Translations under genes and position numbers: made by a program
The notes under the pieces: model-generated
What the model saw: only the letters and a program-made list of their open reading frames with translations
The model's database searches: none
What the model was told of the DNA's origin: nothing
Assembly (NCBI GenBank): GCA_934692295.1
Contig: CAKUTL010000017.1
Span: 1 to 28,303 of the forward strand
Reading direction: 5' to 3'
DNA length: 28,303 nt
Source of the DNA: an uncultured Candidatus Melainabacteria bacterium
GTDB taxonomy: Bacteria; Cyanobacteriota; Vampirovibrionia; Gastranaerophilales; Gastranaerophilaceae
Shown: positions 16,336 through 24,458 of the stretch, one piece after another
Layout: each line of letters starts with the position of its first letter
How positions within the stretch are numbered: position 1 is the first letter of the stretch

Positions 16336-18615
16336 ATGCTTGAATTAAAAAAATCTGATAATCCGTTAGAAAACGAATTATTTAAAAGTGTATATGATAA
16401 AACCCCTGATTATATTAAGAATTTGAATCTCATGGATTTTAATAATAAAGGTGAATTTTCATTCATTCTGAAAAAAGAACATTTAAAACCATATGATGAA
16501 CAATCTAATCCAGAAGGTCTAGGGTTAGAGGATTGGTTTGCCGGTTATGCAAAAGAAGCAAAAGTTTCAACTGCAGGTATTCGAGGTCCTCAAAATATTT
16601 TGAATCCACAAGATACAAGATTCCCTATCAATTTAGTTGGTATTGTTCTCGCAACATTGGCTAAGGCTCTTGTTGCCAAAGAAAAATATCCAAATAAAAG
16701 AATTGTTAAAGTTGCCGGTTGTGAAGTTCGTTATAATTCTCAATTATTTTTAGATGCAATTACTAGAATTCAGGCGGCTCAAGGAATTGAAACCTTAGTT
16801 CCTGCGGGCAAAAAAACTATTCCTATTTGGTTAGCTTCATTTTTAGCTTTTAAATTGGATTTATTAGGCGGAGAATATATTACTTCCAGCCATGGTATTT
16901 CAGTTAAAAATGCTACAAAAGATTTGAACTGTCAAGGTAGTCAATATTTACCGGAAGAGTCAATGGAATTTGTTAATAAGATTCAGTCTATTTTTGATGA
17001 AGTTAACACAAAAGGTTCTTATGAAATTAAAATTTCAGCTTCAGATAATCCATTAATTAATGAGGAAGTTCTAAAACTTGTAGATGACGGTGTTGACTTA
17101 TACGTTGAATATTTGAAATCCGGTGTTGCTCAAGATGTAAATTTAGACTTAATCAAAAAATTAAATTCAAAAATTGTTATTGAAAACGTTGGAGGTTCTG
17201 CTTATAGAACTTTATCAAGAGTTTTGAAAAAATTAAATATTTCTGAAAAATTTGATTGGTTTGATATTGAAGAAGATTCATTCTTCCATTCAATTGGTAA
17301 ATATGATGTTACTCCAAAAGGTGAAAAAGCGTTTTATGATTATTCGGTTGATGCAACCGTTATAGCTAAGAAACCAGATGGTACAAAATTCTTCCCTGTA
17401 ATAGATACAATGCACTATTCCGAAAGATTAAAATGTTATCCTATCGGAACTGTTGTTCTAATTACGGATCCGGATCATGACAGATTGACGATTACGCAAA
17501 CTGAATCTGTTGATAGAATTTCTGAATTAGATAAATTAGGTATTGATTATATTCGATTGAATAATGATACTGTTTTGACTGTATTTAGTGCAAATCAAGC
17601 CTTTTTGATGCTTATGGATTTTTGGTCAAAACAATTAAAATCAAAAGGTTTATGGAATAATCATCCTCGATTTATGATAAAAACAACAGCTTCTGCTCTT
17701 TCTTGGGATGAATGGGCAAAAAATAATGGAGTTAAAGTTGTAAATGTTCCTGTTGGCTTTAAAGAAATTGCTAATATCATGAAAAAAGTTGAATTAAAAT
17801 TGAAAAACAACCCAAATGATTCTGTAATTGTGGATGATGTTTTTGGAAATTCCATAGATTTGGGTGTAGATCCTAGATTACTTTTCGGAGGCGAAGAGTC
17901 TGGTGGAATGATTATGGGAACAGAAGAACTTATTCAATCTCAGCATGGAAGATGTGCTGTCGCAATGAGAGAAAAAAGTGCAACAGAGGCTATTATTGTC
18001 GCGTCTTCTTTAGTTTCCAAAATTGAAGAAGAAGGAATTTCTTTATCTCAATATTTATCAAATGTATTTGAGTCGAATAACATTATTGGAAGATTTGATA
18101 CAAGGGTTGATATTGCATATTATAATGAATCTGAACCTGATATTAACAAACTTAAAGAGGCAAAAATTGCCGGAGAAGCCTTGAGAACTAAAAATGATAT
18201 TTTCTATTTGTCTTTAGCAATTGCACTAAGAGAAAATAAAATTTCATTAGATGATATAAAAAATGTTCTTAATGATAAGTTTTCTTCTGAAAGTTTGAAT
18301 TTTGATAATTTAAAATCTGTTAAATTTGTCGGGGATGGTACATATTTAGAATTTGATAATAAATATATTGAAATTCGACCATCTGGTACAGATGCAAAAA
18401 CTAAGGCATATGGTGGAGGTCTAAATAAGGATGATATTGAAAAATATGCGTCAATTTTAGGTAACTATTCCGGTGATAGAACTTCTGCTCATATTGCAAT
18501 TATTCCTCAGGAATATTATGAAAAATCAAAGGATATTGCTATGGATTATTATTTGAAATTTGTAGATAAAGATGCAAATAATGAACCATTTGAAATTCCT
18601 GAATATGATTTTTAA
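16336..18615 (+). CDS. Large alpha-D-phosphohexomutase (phosphoglucomutase/phosphomannomutase family)
   Basis: The enzyme should interconvert hexose 1- and 6-phosphates in the cytoplasm, feeding glycan synthesis or glycogen metabolism. The four family regions are in order: an active-site serine loop TSSHGIS at 183-189 (replacing the usual TASHNP), the Mg-binding loop DPDHDR at 378-383, the sugar loop GGEESGG at 518-524, and the phosphate-binding RPSGT at 681-685. At 759 residues it is well above the usual 450-600. The extra length includes an N-terminal segment of about 75 residues before STAGIRG and insertions between the later domains. The DPDxDR form resembles PgcA/PGM2-type mutases more than the common DGDGDR. 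AAGGAG precedes the ATG. Substrate choice between glucose and mannose phosphates is not readable. Confidence 0.87.
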   Translation: MLELKKSDNPLENELFKSVYDKTPDYIKNLNLMDFNNKGEFSFILKKEHLKPYDEQSNPEGLGLEDWFAGYAKEAKVSTAGIRGPQNILNPQDTRFPINLVGIVLATLAKALVAKEKYPNKRIVKVAGCEVRYNSQLFLDAITRIQAAQGIETLVPAGKKTIPIWLASFLAFKLDLLGGEYITSSHGISVKNATKDLNCQGSQYLPEESMEFVNKIQSIFDEVNTKGSYEIKISASDNPLINEEVLKLVDDGVDLYVEYLKSGVAQDVNLDLIKKLNSKIVIENVGGSAYRTLSRVLKKLNISEKFDWFDIEEDSFFHSIGKYDVTPKGEKAFYDYSVDATVIAKKPDGTKFFPVIDTMHYSERLKCYPIGTVVLITDPDHDRLTITQTESVDRISELDKLGIDYIRLNNDTVLTVFSANQAFLMLMDFWSKQLKSKGLWNNHPRFMIKTTASALSWDEWAKNNGVKVVNVPVGFKEIANIMKKVELKLKNNPNDSVIVDDVFGNSIDLGVDPRLLFGGEESGGMIMGTEELIQSQHGRCAVAMREKSATEAIIVASSLVSKIEEEGISLSQYLSNVFESNNIIGRFDTRVDIAYYNESEPDINKLKEAKIAGEALRTKNDIFYLSLAIALRENKISLDDIKNVLNDKFSSESLNFDNLKSVKFVGDGTYLEFDNKYIEIRPSGTDAKTKAYGGGLNKDDIEKYASILGNYSGDRTSAHIAIIPQEYYEKSKDIAMDYYLKFVDKDANNEPFEIPEYDF

Positions 18616-18618
18616 ATG

Positions 18619-18650
18619 AATAGGGGTAGATATTTATATTTACCCCTGTT
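18619..18650 (+). terminator. Probable hairpin terminator after the phosphohexomutase gene
   Basis: AGGGGTA at 18622-18628 pairs with TACCCCT at 18641-18647. The stem extends outward through a G-T wobble to AA/TT. The downstream T-run is interrupted (GTTTATTATATAATT), so termination may be partial and argS could receive read-through. Confidence 0.6.
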
Positions 18651-18695
18651 TATTATATAATTATCTCAAAATAGTAAAAGTAATATGAGGTTAGT

Positions 18696-20435
18696 ATGTT
18701 AAGAGATTATTTTTTGAATAAAGTTGAAAATGCAATTGAAAAAGCAATTATCGCAAATAAGTTAGGACAAATGACAGAATATACAAAAGGAACATTATCT
18801 GTAGAAAAGCCTAAAAATTCAGATTTTGGTGATTTTGCGATAAATGTTTCCTCTTTGGCTCGCACTGCTAGGATTGCTCCTCCAATGATAGCTAATGCAA
18901 TTGTTGAATTTATCGATAAAGAAGATTCAGATTATTCTGTTATTGGTGGTTTTATCAATTTCAAGGCTGGTGATTCTTTACTTCTTAACCTTGTAGATGA
19001 AGTTTTTTCAAAGAAAAATAATTTTGGTAAACCGGATAAAATAAATAAAGAAAAAATTATTTTGGAATATATTTCTGCTAATCCAACCGGTCCATTCCAC
19101 ATTGGACATGGTCGTTGGGCTGCAATGGGAAGTGCTTTGGCAAATCTTTTAAAATTCTATGGTCATGATGTGTATCAAGAATTTTATATCAACGATGCCG
19201 GTTCTCAAATTCAAAAACTCGGACGTTCTTTAGTTATTCGTGTAAAACAAGAACTAGGATTGGATGTTGATTTTCCAGAGGATGAAATTGAACGTAAAAA
19301 TTACTACCCTGGAGATTATTTAGTGCCGGTTGCTAAAAAGTTTATTGAAGATAAAAAGGACGAGTTATCTTCAGTCGGTAATGATGCAGATAAAATTGAT
19401 TTACAAGTTTATTGCGATTTTGCAAAAGAGTATGAAGAAAAAGTTCAACGAGATTTATTAGATAACTTTAGAGTTAAATTTGATAACTTCTATTCCGAAT
19501 TAACTCTTCACAGATCCGGAAAAGTTGATGAATGTGTTCAAAAACTTCGTGATAGTGGAAAAATTTATGAAAAAGAAGGAGCCGTTTGGTTTAAATCTTC
19601 TGATTATGGCGATGACCAAGATAGAGTTATTAAAAAGGCTGATGGTTCAAATACATATTTGACTGCAGATATTGCTTACCATGTTGATAAATTAGAACGT
19701 GGGTTTGATAGAATGATTAATATCTGGGGTGCTGATCACCACGGTTATGTTGCAAGAGTTAAGGCTTCAATTGAAGCACTAGGTTATGATCCTAATAAGT
19801 TAGAAGTTTTGTTAGGGCAACTTGTTAATCTTGTAATTAATGGAAATGAAGTTCGTATGGGTAAACGTAAGAATATGGTTACTCTTGAAGATTTAATTGA
19901 CGAAGTTGGTGTTGATGCTACTCGTTTCTGGATGGCAATGAGAAATATTGATACAACTTTGGATTTTGATATTGAACTTGCGAAAACAAATTCTGATGAA
20001 AACCCTGTATTTTATGTACAATATGCTCATGCCAGAGCTTGTTCTATTATAAGAAATGCAACGAATGATAGAGTTGATACAGAATCTGGTAAAACTATTC
20101 CAGCGGTTATTTCAAAAGAGGACTTCGATAAACTAACTTCTAATTTTGATAAGAATTTGATGTCTTTGACAATGAAAGAAGCTAGAAAATTGATTTTGAA
20201 ACTTGAAGAATTTAAGTCTTTGATTGTTTCCTCTGCTCAAACAAGACAAGTTTACACTATTTGTAGATATGTTCAGGAATTAGCTTCTGAATTCCATTCA
20301 TTCTACAATTCTACTCGTGTAATTACAGATGACATTGAATTAACAAAGGCTAGATTAGCTTTGGTTTGGGCATTTAAAACAGTTTTATCTAACGCTTTAG
20401 ATATTTTGGCTGTTTCTGCTCCGGAAAGAATGTAA
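18696..20435 (+). CDS. argS: Arginyl-tRNA synthetase
   Basis: This class I synthetase charges tRNA-Arg. The length of 579 residues is normal. The N-terminal additional domain spans about 1-110. The HIGH motif is HIGH at 135-138 in ANPTGPFHIGHGR. The KMSK region is the degenerate MGKRK at 388-392, as common in ArgS. WGADHHGYVAR (344-354) and the C-terminal DALR anticodon-binding domain (about 440-579, with YVQYAHARACSI at its start) complete the layout. GAGG precedes the ATG by about 6 bases. It follows the phosphohexomutase gene by 80 bases and ends at a hairpin shared with the convergent PLD-family gene. Confidence 0.97.
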   Translation: MLRDYFLNKVENAIEKAIIANKLGQMTEYTKGTLSVEKPKNSDFGDFAINVSSLARTARIAPPMIANAIVEFIDKEDSDYSVIGGFINFKAGDSLLLNLVDEVFSKKNNFGKPDKINKEKIILEYISANPTGPFHIGHGRWAAMGSALANLLKFYGHDVYQEFYINDAGSQIQKLGRSLVIRVKQELGLDVDFPEDEIERKNYYPGDYLVPVAKKFIEDKKDELSSVGNDADKIDLQVYCDFAKEYEEKVQRDLLDNFRVKFDNFYSELTLHRSGKVDECVQKLRDSGKIYEKEGAVWFKSSDYGDDQDRVIKKADGSNTYLTADIAYHVDKLERGFDRMINIWGADHHGYVARVKASIEALGYDPNKLEVLLGQLVNLVINGNEVRMGKRKNMVTLEDLIDEVGVDATRFWMAMRNIDTTLDFDIELAKTNSDENPVFYVQYAHARACSIIRNATNDRVDTESGKTIPAVISKEDFDKLTSNFDKNLMSLTMKEARKLILKLEEFKSLIVSSAQTRQVYTICRYVQELASEFHSFYNSTRVITDDIELTKARLALVWAFKTVLSNALDILAVSAPERM

Positions 20436-20463
20436 GATTTTAAATTAAATATTTAACTTTAAC

Positions 20464-20499
20464 AAACAGGAAGAGTTATTTACAAAATTCTTCCTGTTT
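20464..20499. terminator. Bidirectional terminator overlapping the 3' coding end of the PLD gene
   Basis: AAACAGGAAGA (20464-20474) and TCTTCCTGTTT (20489-20499) form a perfect 11-bp stem with a 14-nt loop. One arm is the last codons of the minus-strand gene (Lys-Gln-Glu-Glu), and its stop codon lies in the loop. It follows argS by about 30 bases. Confidence 0.75.
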
Positions 20500-22293
20500 A
20501 TCTATTTTACCGTTGAAATTGTTATCTACTCCATCAGAGCATGAACCGATAGATTCTTTGCTTTCCGGTTTTGGATTATATTTTAAGTATTTATTAGGTA
20601 TCATTGTCCAAAGATATTTGAAAAATTCTTGATAACTTTGTGCTAATTTCCCGTTTTCAATGATTAAAAGATTTTCATCATTTTTATTTTCTCCACTGTT
20701 TGAAAAGTTCATAGAGCCTAAAATGATATATTTCCCATCTATAATCATTGTTTTTGAATGGAGTTTTCCCGCATAGTTTTCAACCTTTAATGGAATTCCA
20801 CTTTTTCTAAGAATTTGGTGTTTGCTATTCTTTATGTAAATATTGTTGGCATCGATGATGATTTTAACATCAACACCCCTATTATGGGCTTTGATTAGTT
20901 CATTTGCAATTCCTGAATGTGTAATTAGAAAAGCTGGAATATATACTGATTTGGATGACTCCTTTATGATTTCTATAATTCTATTGCTAGATTTGTCTTG
21001 TGGAGAAAAATATACTTCTACAATGCTATTTCCTAATTGAAATCTATTAGATGTGTCATGTCTTGTTTTTGTTTTGTGAAAATAACCTTCAAGCATTTGT
21101 TCAAATTCTTCTTTGTAGAGGTTGGCTATTTCTTTTGACTGGATTACCGCTACATCATTTTGATCGTATCCGGATAGTCCATTTTTAGAAAAATTCATTG
21201 AACCAGTGTAAACAGTTTTATTATCGAAAATTATAAACTTGTTGTGCATAAGATAATTACTGTTTGTAATAGATTCACATCTGTCTGATTTTGAAACTTC
21301 TGCAATATTTTTAATTATATTGTTTGCTGAGTAATATGTTTTGTCTGTATTGTAATTTTCATCATAAACGAATCTTATTTTTACTCCTCTATTCTTTGCA
21401 TTTTGAAGTGCATTTGAAACTTTTGGCACATCTTCATATCCGAAAATTGCAATATCTATACTTTCTTTTGAGTTATCTACTAATTTTACAAACTCTTTGC
21501 ATACTGTTGATGAACAAGTATTATCTGGTTTTAATTTGTGTGTGAAATCCGTAAAATATATTGCAATGTTTCCTTGAGTATAGGTTAGTGGTGGAGGTGT
21601 TATATTAGGAATATTGAATATATCATAATCTTTTTTTAGTTTAAATGCTTTTTTCTTCTTTAGTTTTCTCTTGTGGCAAAAGTTACAAGGTTTTGCGTTT
21701 TTGGGTAGTTGTTTTTCAGGAAGAATTATTGCATCGTGTGCAAGTTTTCCATATTTACAATCCAAAGTATGATATTTGTTTGAATGATGGTTTAAGATAA
21801 CAAGGTGTAATTTCTTTGCTTGTTGTATTTTCTTGACAAAGTTTGTGTTATTCCCGATTTTGTTTTCAGATAGTCCAAATCCACTATTTAATAAAACACT
21901 TTTGTAATCAATATTATTAATTCTCACATCTGCATATTTGCATTCATTGGTAACTTTAGGAGTTATTTTAAATGAAACTTTTTTATGCAATAAGTTATTT
22001 GTTGCAAATTCTTGGGCTAAATAACCCAGCCCGATAAAATCTGTATTTGATAAGTTATATTGTTTAGAATATTTCTGATAAAATGCTTCGTTTGGTTCAA
22101 GAGAAAAACTTTCAATTCCATTAATGCAAAATATTTCTTCATTTGAAATATTTTTGTTCTTATCAATATCAATTCCAATTTTGGTTGGAGAATAAACCTC
22201 AAGGACTTCTTTGGTCTTTTCTGTTTCTGTAATAAAGAATAAAAAGACTGCTAATATTCCAATAAGAAAAATTGTTGTAATTAGATTTTTCAT
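20476..22293 (-). CDS. Exported or anchored PLD-family protein with thermonuclease-like, Ada-like zinc and MopE-like modules
   Basis: The 605-residue protein starts with a hydrophobic segment (about 3-21), so it is secreted or anchored and acts outside the cytoplasm. Residues about 55-150 resemble a thermonuclease OB-fold without obvious catalytic Arg/Glu. A metal motif follows with His175, Cys179, Cys203 and Cys206 (HTLDC then KPCNFC), like the Ada-type zinc module found beside nucleases. Two PLD domains carry complete HKD motifs: His350/Lys352/Asp357 and His512/Lys514/Asp519, each followed by GSMNFS. The C-terminus (585-604) has two Cys around DGVDNNFNGKID, similar to MopE-type metal-binding motifs. 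Substrates could be nucleic acid or phospholipid; the zinc and thermonuclease-like parts favour DNA. It overlaps the deacetylase stop as TAATG. Confidence 0.82.
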   Translation of the reverse strand: MKNLITTIFLIGILAVFLFFITETEKTKEVLEVYSPTKIGIDIDKNKNISNEEIFCINGIESFSLEPNEAFYQKYSKQYNLSNTDFIGLGYLAQEFATNNLLHKKVSFKITPKVTNECKYADVRINNIDYKSVLLNSGFGLSENKIGNNTNFVKKIQQAKKLHLVILNHHSNKYHTLDCKYGKLAHDAIILPEKQLPKNAKPCNFCHKRKLKKKKAFKLKKDYDIFNIPNITPPPLTYTQGNIAIYFTDFTHKLKPDNTCSSTVCKEFVKLVDNSKESIDIAIFGYEDVPKVSNALQNAKNRGVKIRFVYDENYNTDKTYYSANNIIKNIAEVSKSDRCESITNSNYLMHNKFIIFDNKTVYTGSMNFSKNGLSGYDQNDVAVIQSKEIANLYKEEFEQMLEGYFHKTKTRHDTSNRFQLGNSIVEVYFSPQDKSSNRIIEIIKESSKSVYIPAFLITHSGIANELIKAHNRGVDVKIIIDANNIYIKNSKHQILRKSGIPLKVENYAGKLHSKTMIIDGKYIILGSMNFSNSGENKNDENLLIIENGKLAQSYQEFFKYLWTMIPNKYLKYNPKPESKESIGSCSDGVDNNFNGKIDKQEEFCK

Positions 22294-23138
22294 TATTCAA
22301 GATTCTTATAGTTTGTAAGCTCAAAACCAAGCCTATTTATTGAGTCTTCAAGTGTTTTATTTTGTGTGATTGAAAATTCTTTAGTGTGGTTATTTTTAGT
22401 TGCATCGTCATATTTACAAGGGTGAATTAGTGCTTCTACAATACTTTCTTCTTCGATTGCTTCAAGCCCATATTTAATTGCATCTGAATCCATCATGCCG
22501 GTATAGCCGACACCTATAATAAAATCATTTGTTTTTAGTCCATATTTATTCAAAACTTTTCTATTTTTTAGTGTAAAATATTGCAATAGTGCAATTTTTA
22601 CCAAATTTAGCGGATAGTTGAAATTTAGGTGTTTAAGAAGTTTTGGAATAAAATATAATTCTTCAAATTGTGTCCTTACATATTTAATGTTGTATTCTTT
22701 TGCTAATTTACAAGTTATTTTAAAGATTTCCGGTATTGCATGGGTATGGACATGAGAATCTAAGTGATCAATTTCAACATCATTTTCTTTTATCTTTTCA
22801 ATTTGTGCTATGAACTCATTTTTAATTTGCTCAAGAAGTTCCCATTTATTCTGGTTTAGTATTAAATATCCATAGCCAACATTAAAATTCCCTTCTTCAT
22901 CAGTTAGCAGTGGGCAATCTGTAAGAGCTTTACCTTCCATTATGTTTAAGTGAGCTGCAATGCCAAGATTTGGACAATCCGGCAATATATTATGAACTGC
23001 ACTCTCAAATGCTTCTCCATTTGCACAAAGGCTTGCACTTGTTAGAAAGCCGTTGTTATAACCTTCTAATACAGCTTGATTGTGGTATTTAGAAAGTCCA
23101 AAATCATCTGCGTTTAATATAAATTTTTTGCTTATCAT
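22293..23138 (-). CDS. ChbG/YdjC-family carbohydrate deacetylase
   Basis: Members of this family are metal-dependent deacetylases of N-acetylated sugars or of hopanoid/lipid-linked sugars (ChbG, HpnK). The 281-residue protein opens with FILNADDFGLS (Asp11, Asp12), the metal-binding start of the family. His63 lies in AHLN, and the second metal motif LDSHVHTH is at 127-133 (His129, His131, His133). The overall length and order match. The divergent neighbour is a polyprenyl-phosphate-type glycosyltransferase, a recurrent pairing that suggests a lipid-linked GlcNAc substrate, by inference. AAGGAT precedes the ATG. Its stop overlaps the start of the PLD-family gene (TAATG), so the two proteins are made from one transcript. 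Confidence 0.87.
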   Translation of the reverse strand: MISKKFILNADDFGLSKYHNQAVLEGYNNGFLTSASLCANGEAFESAVHNILPDCPNLGIAAHLNIMEGKALTDCPLLTDEEGNFNVGYGYLILNQNKWELLEQIKNEFIAQIEKIKENDVEIDHLDSHVHTHAIPEIFKITCKLAKEYNIKYVRTQFEELYFIPKLLKHLNFNYPLNLVKIALLQYFTLKNRKVLNKYGLKTNDFIIGVGYTGMMDSDAIKYGLEAIEEESIVEALIHPCKYDDATKNNHTKEFSITQNKTLEDSINRLGFELTNYKNLE

Positions 23139-23148
23139 TCAAATATCC

Positions 23149-23177
23149 TTGCATATTAGCCACTATAATAATATAAT
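23149..23177 (+). promoter_or_regulatory. Promoter of the glycosyltransferase gene, overlapping a divergent one
   Basis: TTGCAT (23149-23154), a 17-base spacer and TATAAT (23172-23177) form a good sigma70-type promoter with a start near 23184 and an 18-nt leader. The minus-strand TATTAT at 23165-23170 could serve the deacetylase operon, so the two promoters would share the same 63-base gap. Confidence 0.6.
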
Positions 23178-23201
23178 CATGATATTAGAAAGAGAGAACA
23201 A

Positions 23202-24155
23202 ATGCAAATACCTAAATTAGCTGTAATAATACCATGTTATAACGAAGAATTATGTATCGAAAAAACTTGTAGAAGGTTATTAGAGATTCTTCAAATGTTA
23301 GTCGAAAAAGGAAAAATTTCTTCTGACAGTTATATTTATTGTGTAGATGATGGTTCTAAAGATTCTACTTGGGGCATAATTGAGCGTTTGCATTCTGAAA
23401 ATTCTATTGTAAAGGGTGCAACTTTTGTCAGAAATTATGGAAATCAAAAGGCCTTAATAGCCGGACTTGAAGGTGTTAGAGAATTAGGTTGTGATTGTGC
23501 AGTGTCAATTGATGCAGACTTACAACAGGACGAATTAGCTATTGAAAAATTTATTGATGAATTTCAAAATGGTTATGATATCGTTTTAGGAGTTAGAAAT
23601 GACCGTAAAACTGATAACTTTTTCAAGAAAATTACTGCTATAATGTTTTATAAGTTGATGAATATTTTGGGTTCTAAAATTGCGATGAATCATTCGGATT
23701 ATAGATTGGTTAGTAAAAGAGCTCTTGATATGATGGAGCTATATCATGAAAAATCTTTATTCTTGAGAGGTTTTTTCCATGAATTGGGATTAAAAACAAC
23801 AACGGTTAAGTTTGATGTAAAACCAAGATTTGCAGGGCAATCTAAGTTTAATTTCATATCTTTGATGGGGCTAGCTTTGAATGGTATAACTTCATTCAGT
23901 ATTGTTCCGTTAAGAATTATTTATGGCTTAGGATTTGTAATGGCATTATTTGGTTTTTTAATGGGATTAGAAACCATTTTTGAAAAGATATTTTTCAATG
24001 ATTCTCCTAATGGGGTTGCAACAATGATTATTTTGTTGTGTTTCTTCGGGGGGTTACAAATATTTTGTCTTGGTGTAATTGGGGAATATGTAGGGCAAGT
24101 TTATAGAGAAGTAAAAGCAAGACCAAGGTACATTGTTGATAAAATTTTAAAATAA
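23202..24155 (+). CDS. Family 2 glycosyltransferase, GtrB/ArnC/DPM1-like membrane enzyme
   Basis: This GT-A enzyme is predicted to transfer a sugar from a nucleotide donor to polyprenyl phosphate on the cytoplasmic face of the inner membrane. The 317 residues hold IIPCYNEE (9-16), the first Asp pair in CVDDGSKDS (47-55), and the metal-binding DADLQ (104-108). The region AGQSKFNFISLMGLALNGI is typical of the GtrB/ArnC group just before the membrane part. Two C-terminal segments at about 232-255 and 271-295 anchor it, and the tail VGQVYREVKARPRYIV is a family hallmark. It is divergent from the YdjC-type deacetylase, which may act on the same lipid-linked sugar. The ribosome binding site is weak (AAAGAGAG). 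Confidence 0.9.
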   Translation: MQIPKLAVIIPCYNEELCIEKTCRRLLEILQMLVEKGKISSDSYIYCVDDGSKDSTWGIIERLHSENSIVKGATFVRNYGNQKALIAGLEGVRELGCDCAVSIDADLQQDELAIEKFIDEFQNGYDIVLGVRNDRKTDNFFKKITAIMFYKLMNILGSKIAMNHSDYRLVSKRALDMMELYHEKSLFLRGFFHELGLKTTTVKFDVKPRFAGQSKFNFISLMGLALNGITSFSIVPLRIIYGLGFVMALFGFLMGLETIFEKIFFNDSPNGVATMIILLCFFGGLQIFCLGVIGEYVGQVYREVKARPRYIVDKILK

Positions 24156-24164
24156 AACAAATAA

Positions 24165-24421
24165 AAACCGTGTTACTGTCTATCGAAAATCATAAAAGAA
24201 TTATCCTCTAATACTTTCTCCTCCAACAATTAGGACACCCGCAAGGTCAATCTTAGTGCTGCTATGTTTCCATCCTGACACGGTTCGAAAGCTTACGCCA
24301 TCTTAACCATTGTTATCAACGATTATACTAGATTTTAATCCGTTTATAAAGTCCTCACAACAGACTCTGCACCCCGCATAAGCTTCGGGTCGAGGGTTCG
24401 CAACACCCCGTGGAACACGGC
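24165..24421 (-). ncRNA. ffs: Signal recognition particle RNA, large form with Alu domain
   Basis: The minus strand reads GCCGTGTT at the 5' end (24421) and AACACGGTTTTT at the 3' end; the ends pair to close a long rod of about 257 nt. Domain IV is diagnostic: GUCAGG (24274-24279), AUG, a GAAA tetraloop (24267-24270), CAU, then AGCAGC (24258-24263). It is flanked by GAACCGU and ACUAAG, as in the Bacillus subtilis scRNA. The 5' part (GCGGGGUGC, GUUGCG, UGAGG) resembles that RNA's Alu domain, and the 3' part has GAUAGACAGUAACACGG. The RNA binds Ffh and targets membrane and exported proteins to SecYEG. The closing helix plus the U-run probably also terminates transcription. Confidence 0.92.
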
Positions 24422-24429
24422 TTGTTTAT

Positions 24430-24438
24430 ATTTTATCA
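24430..24438 (-). promoter_or_regulatory. Extended -10 promoter of the SRP RNA gene
   Basis: TGATAAAAT on the minus strand places the start at 24421-24423, at or next to the first bases of the folded RNA. No consensus -35 is seen. The element is identical to those before rimO and the transketolase operon. It lies within 30 bases downstream of the prepilin gene's stop. Confidence 0.55.
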
Positions 24439-24458
24439 TAAACATACAGATTTTGTTA

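Noticed and set aside
24156..24458. tmRNA or riboswitch in the ORF-free gap
   Set aside because: The minus strand contains the SRP domain IV core and pairing ends of the large SRP RNA; no tRNA-like ends or tag frame are present.
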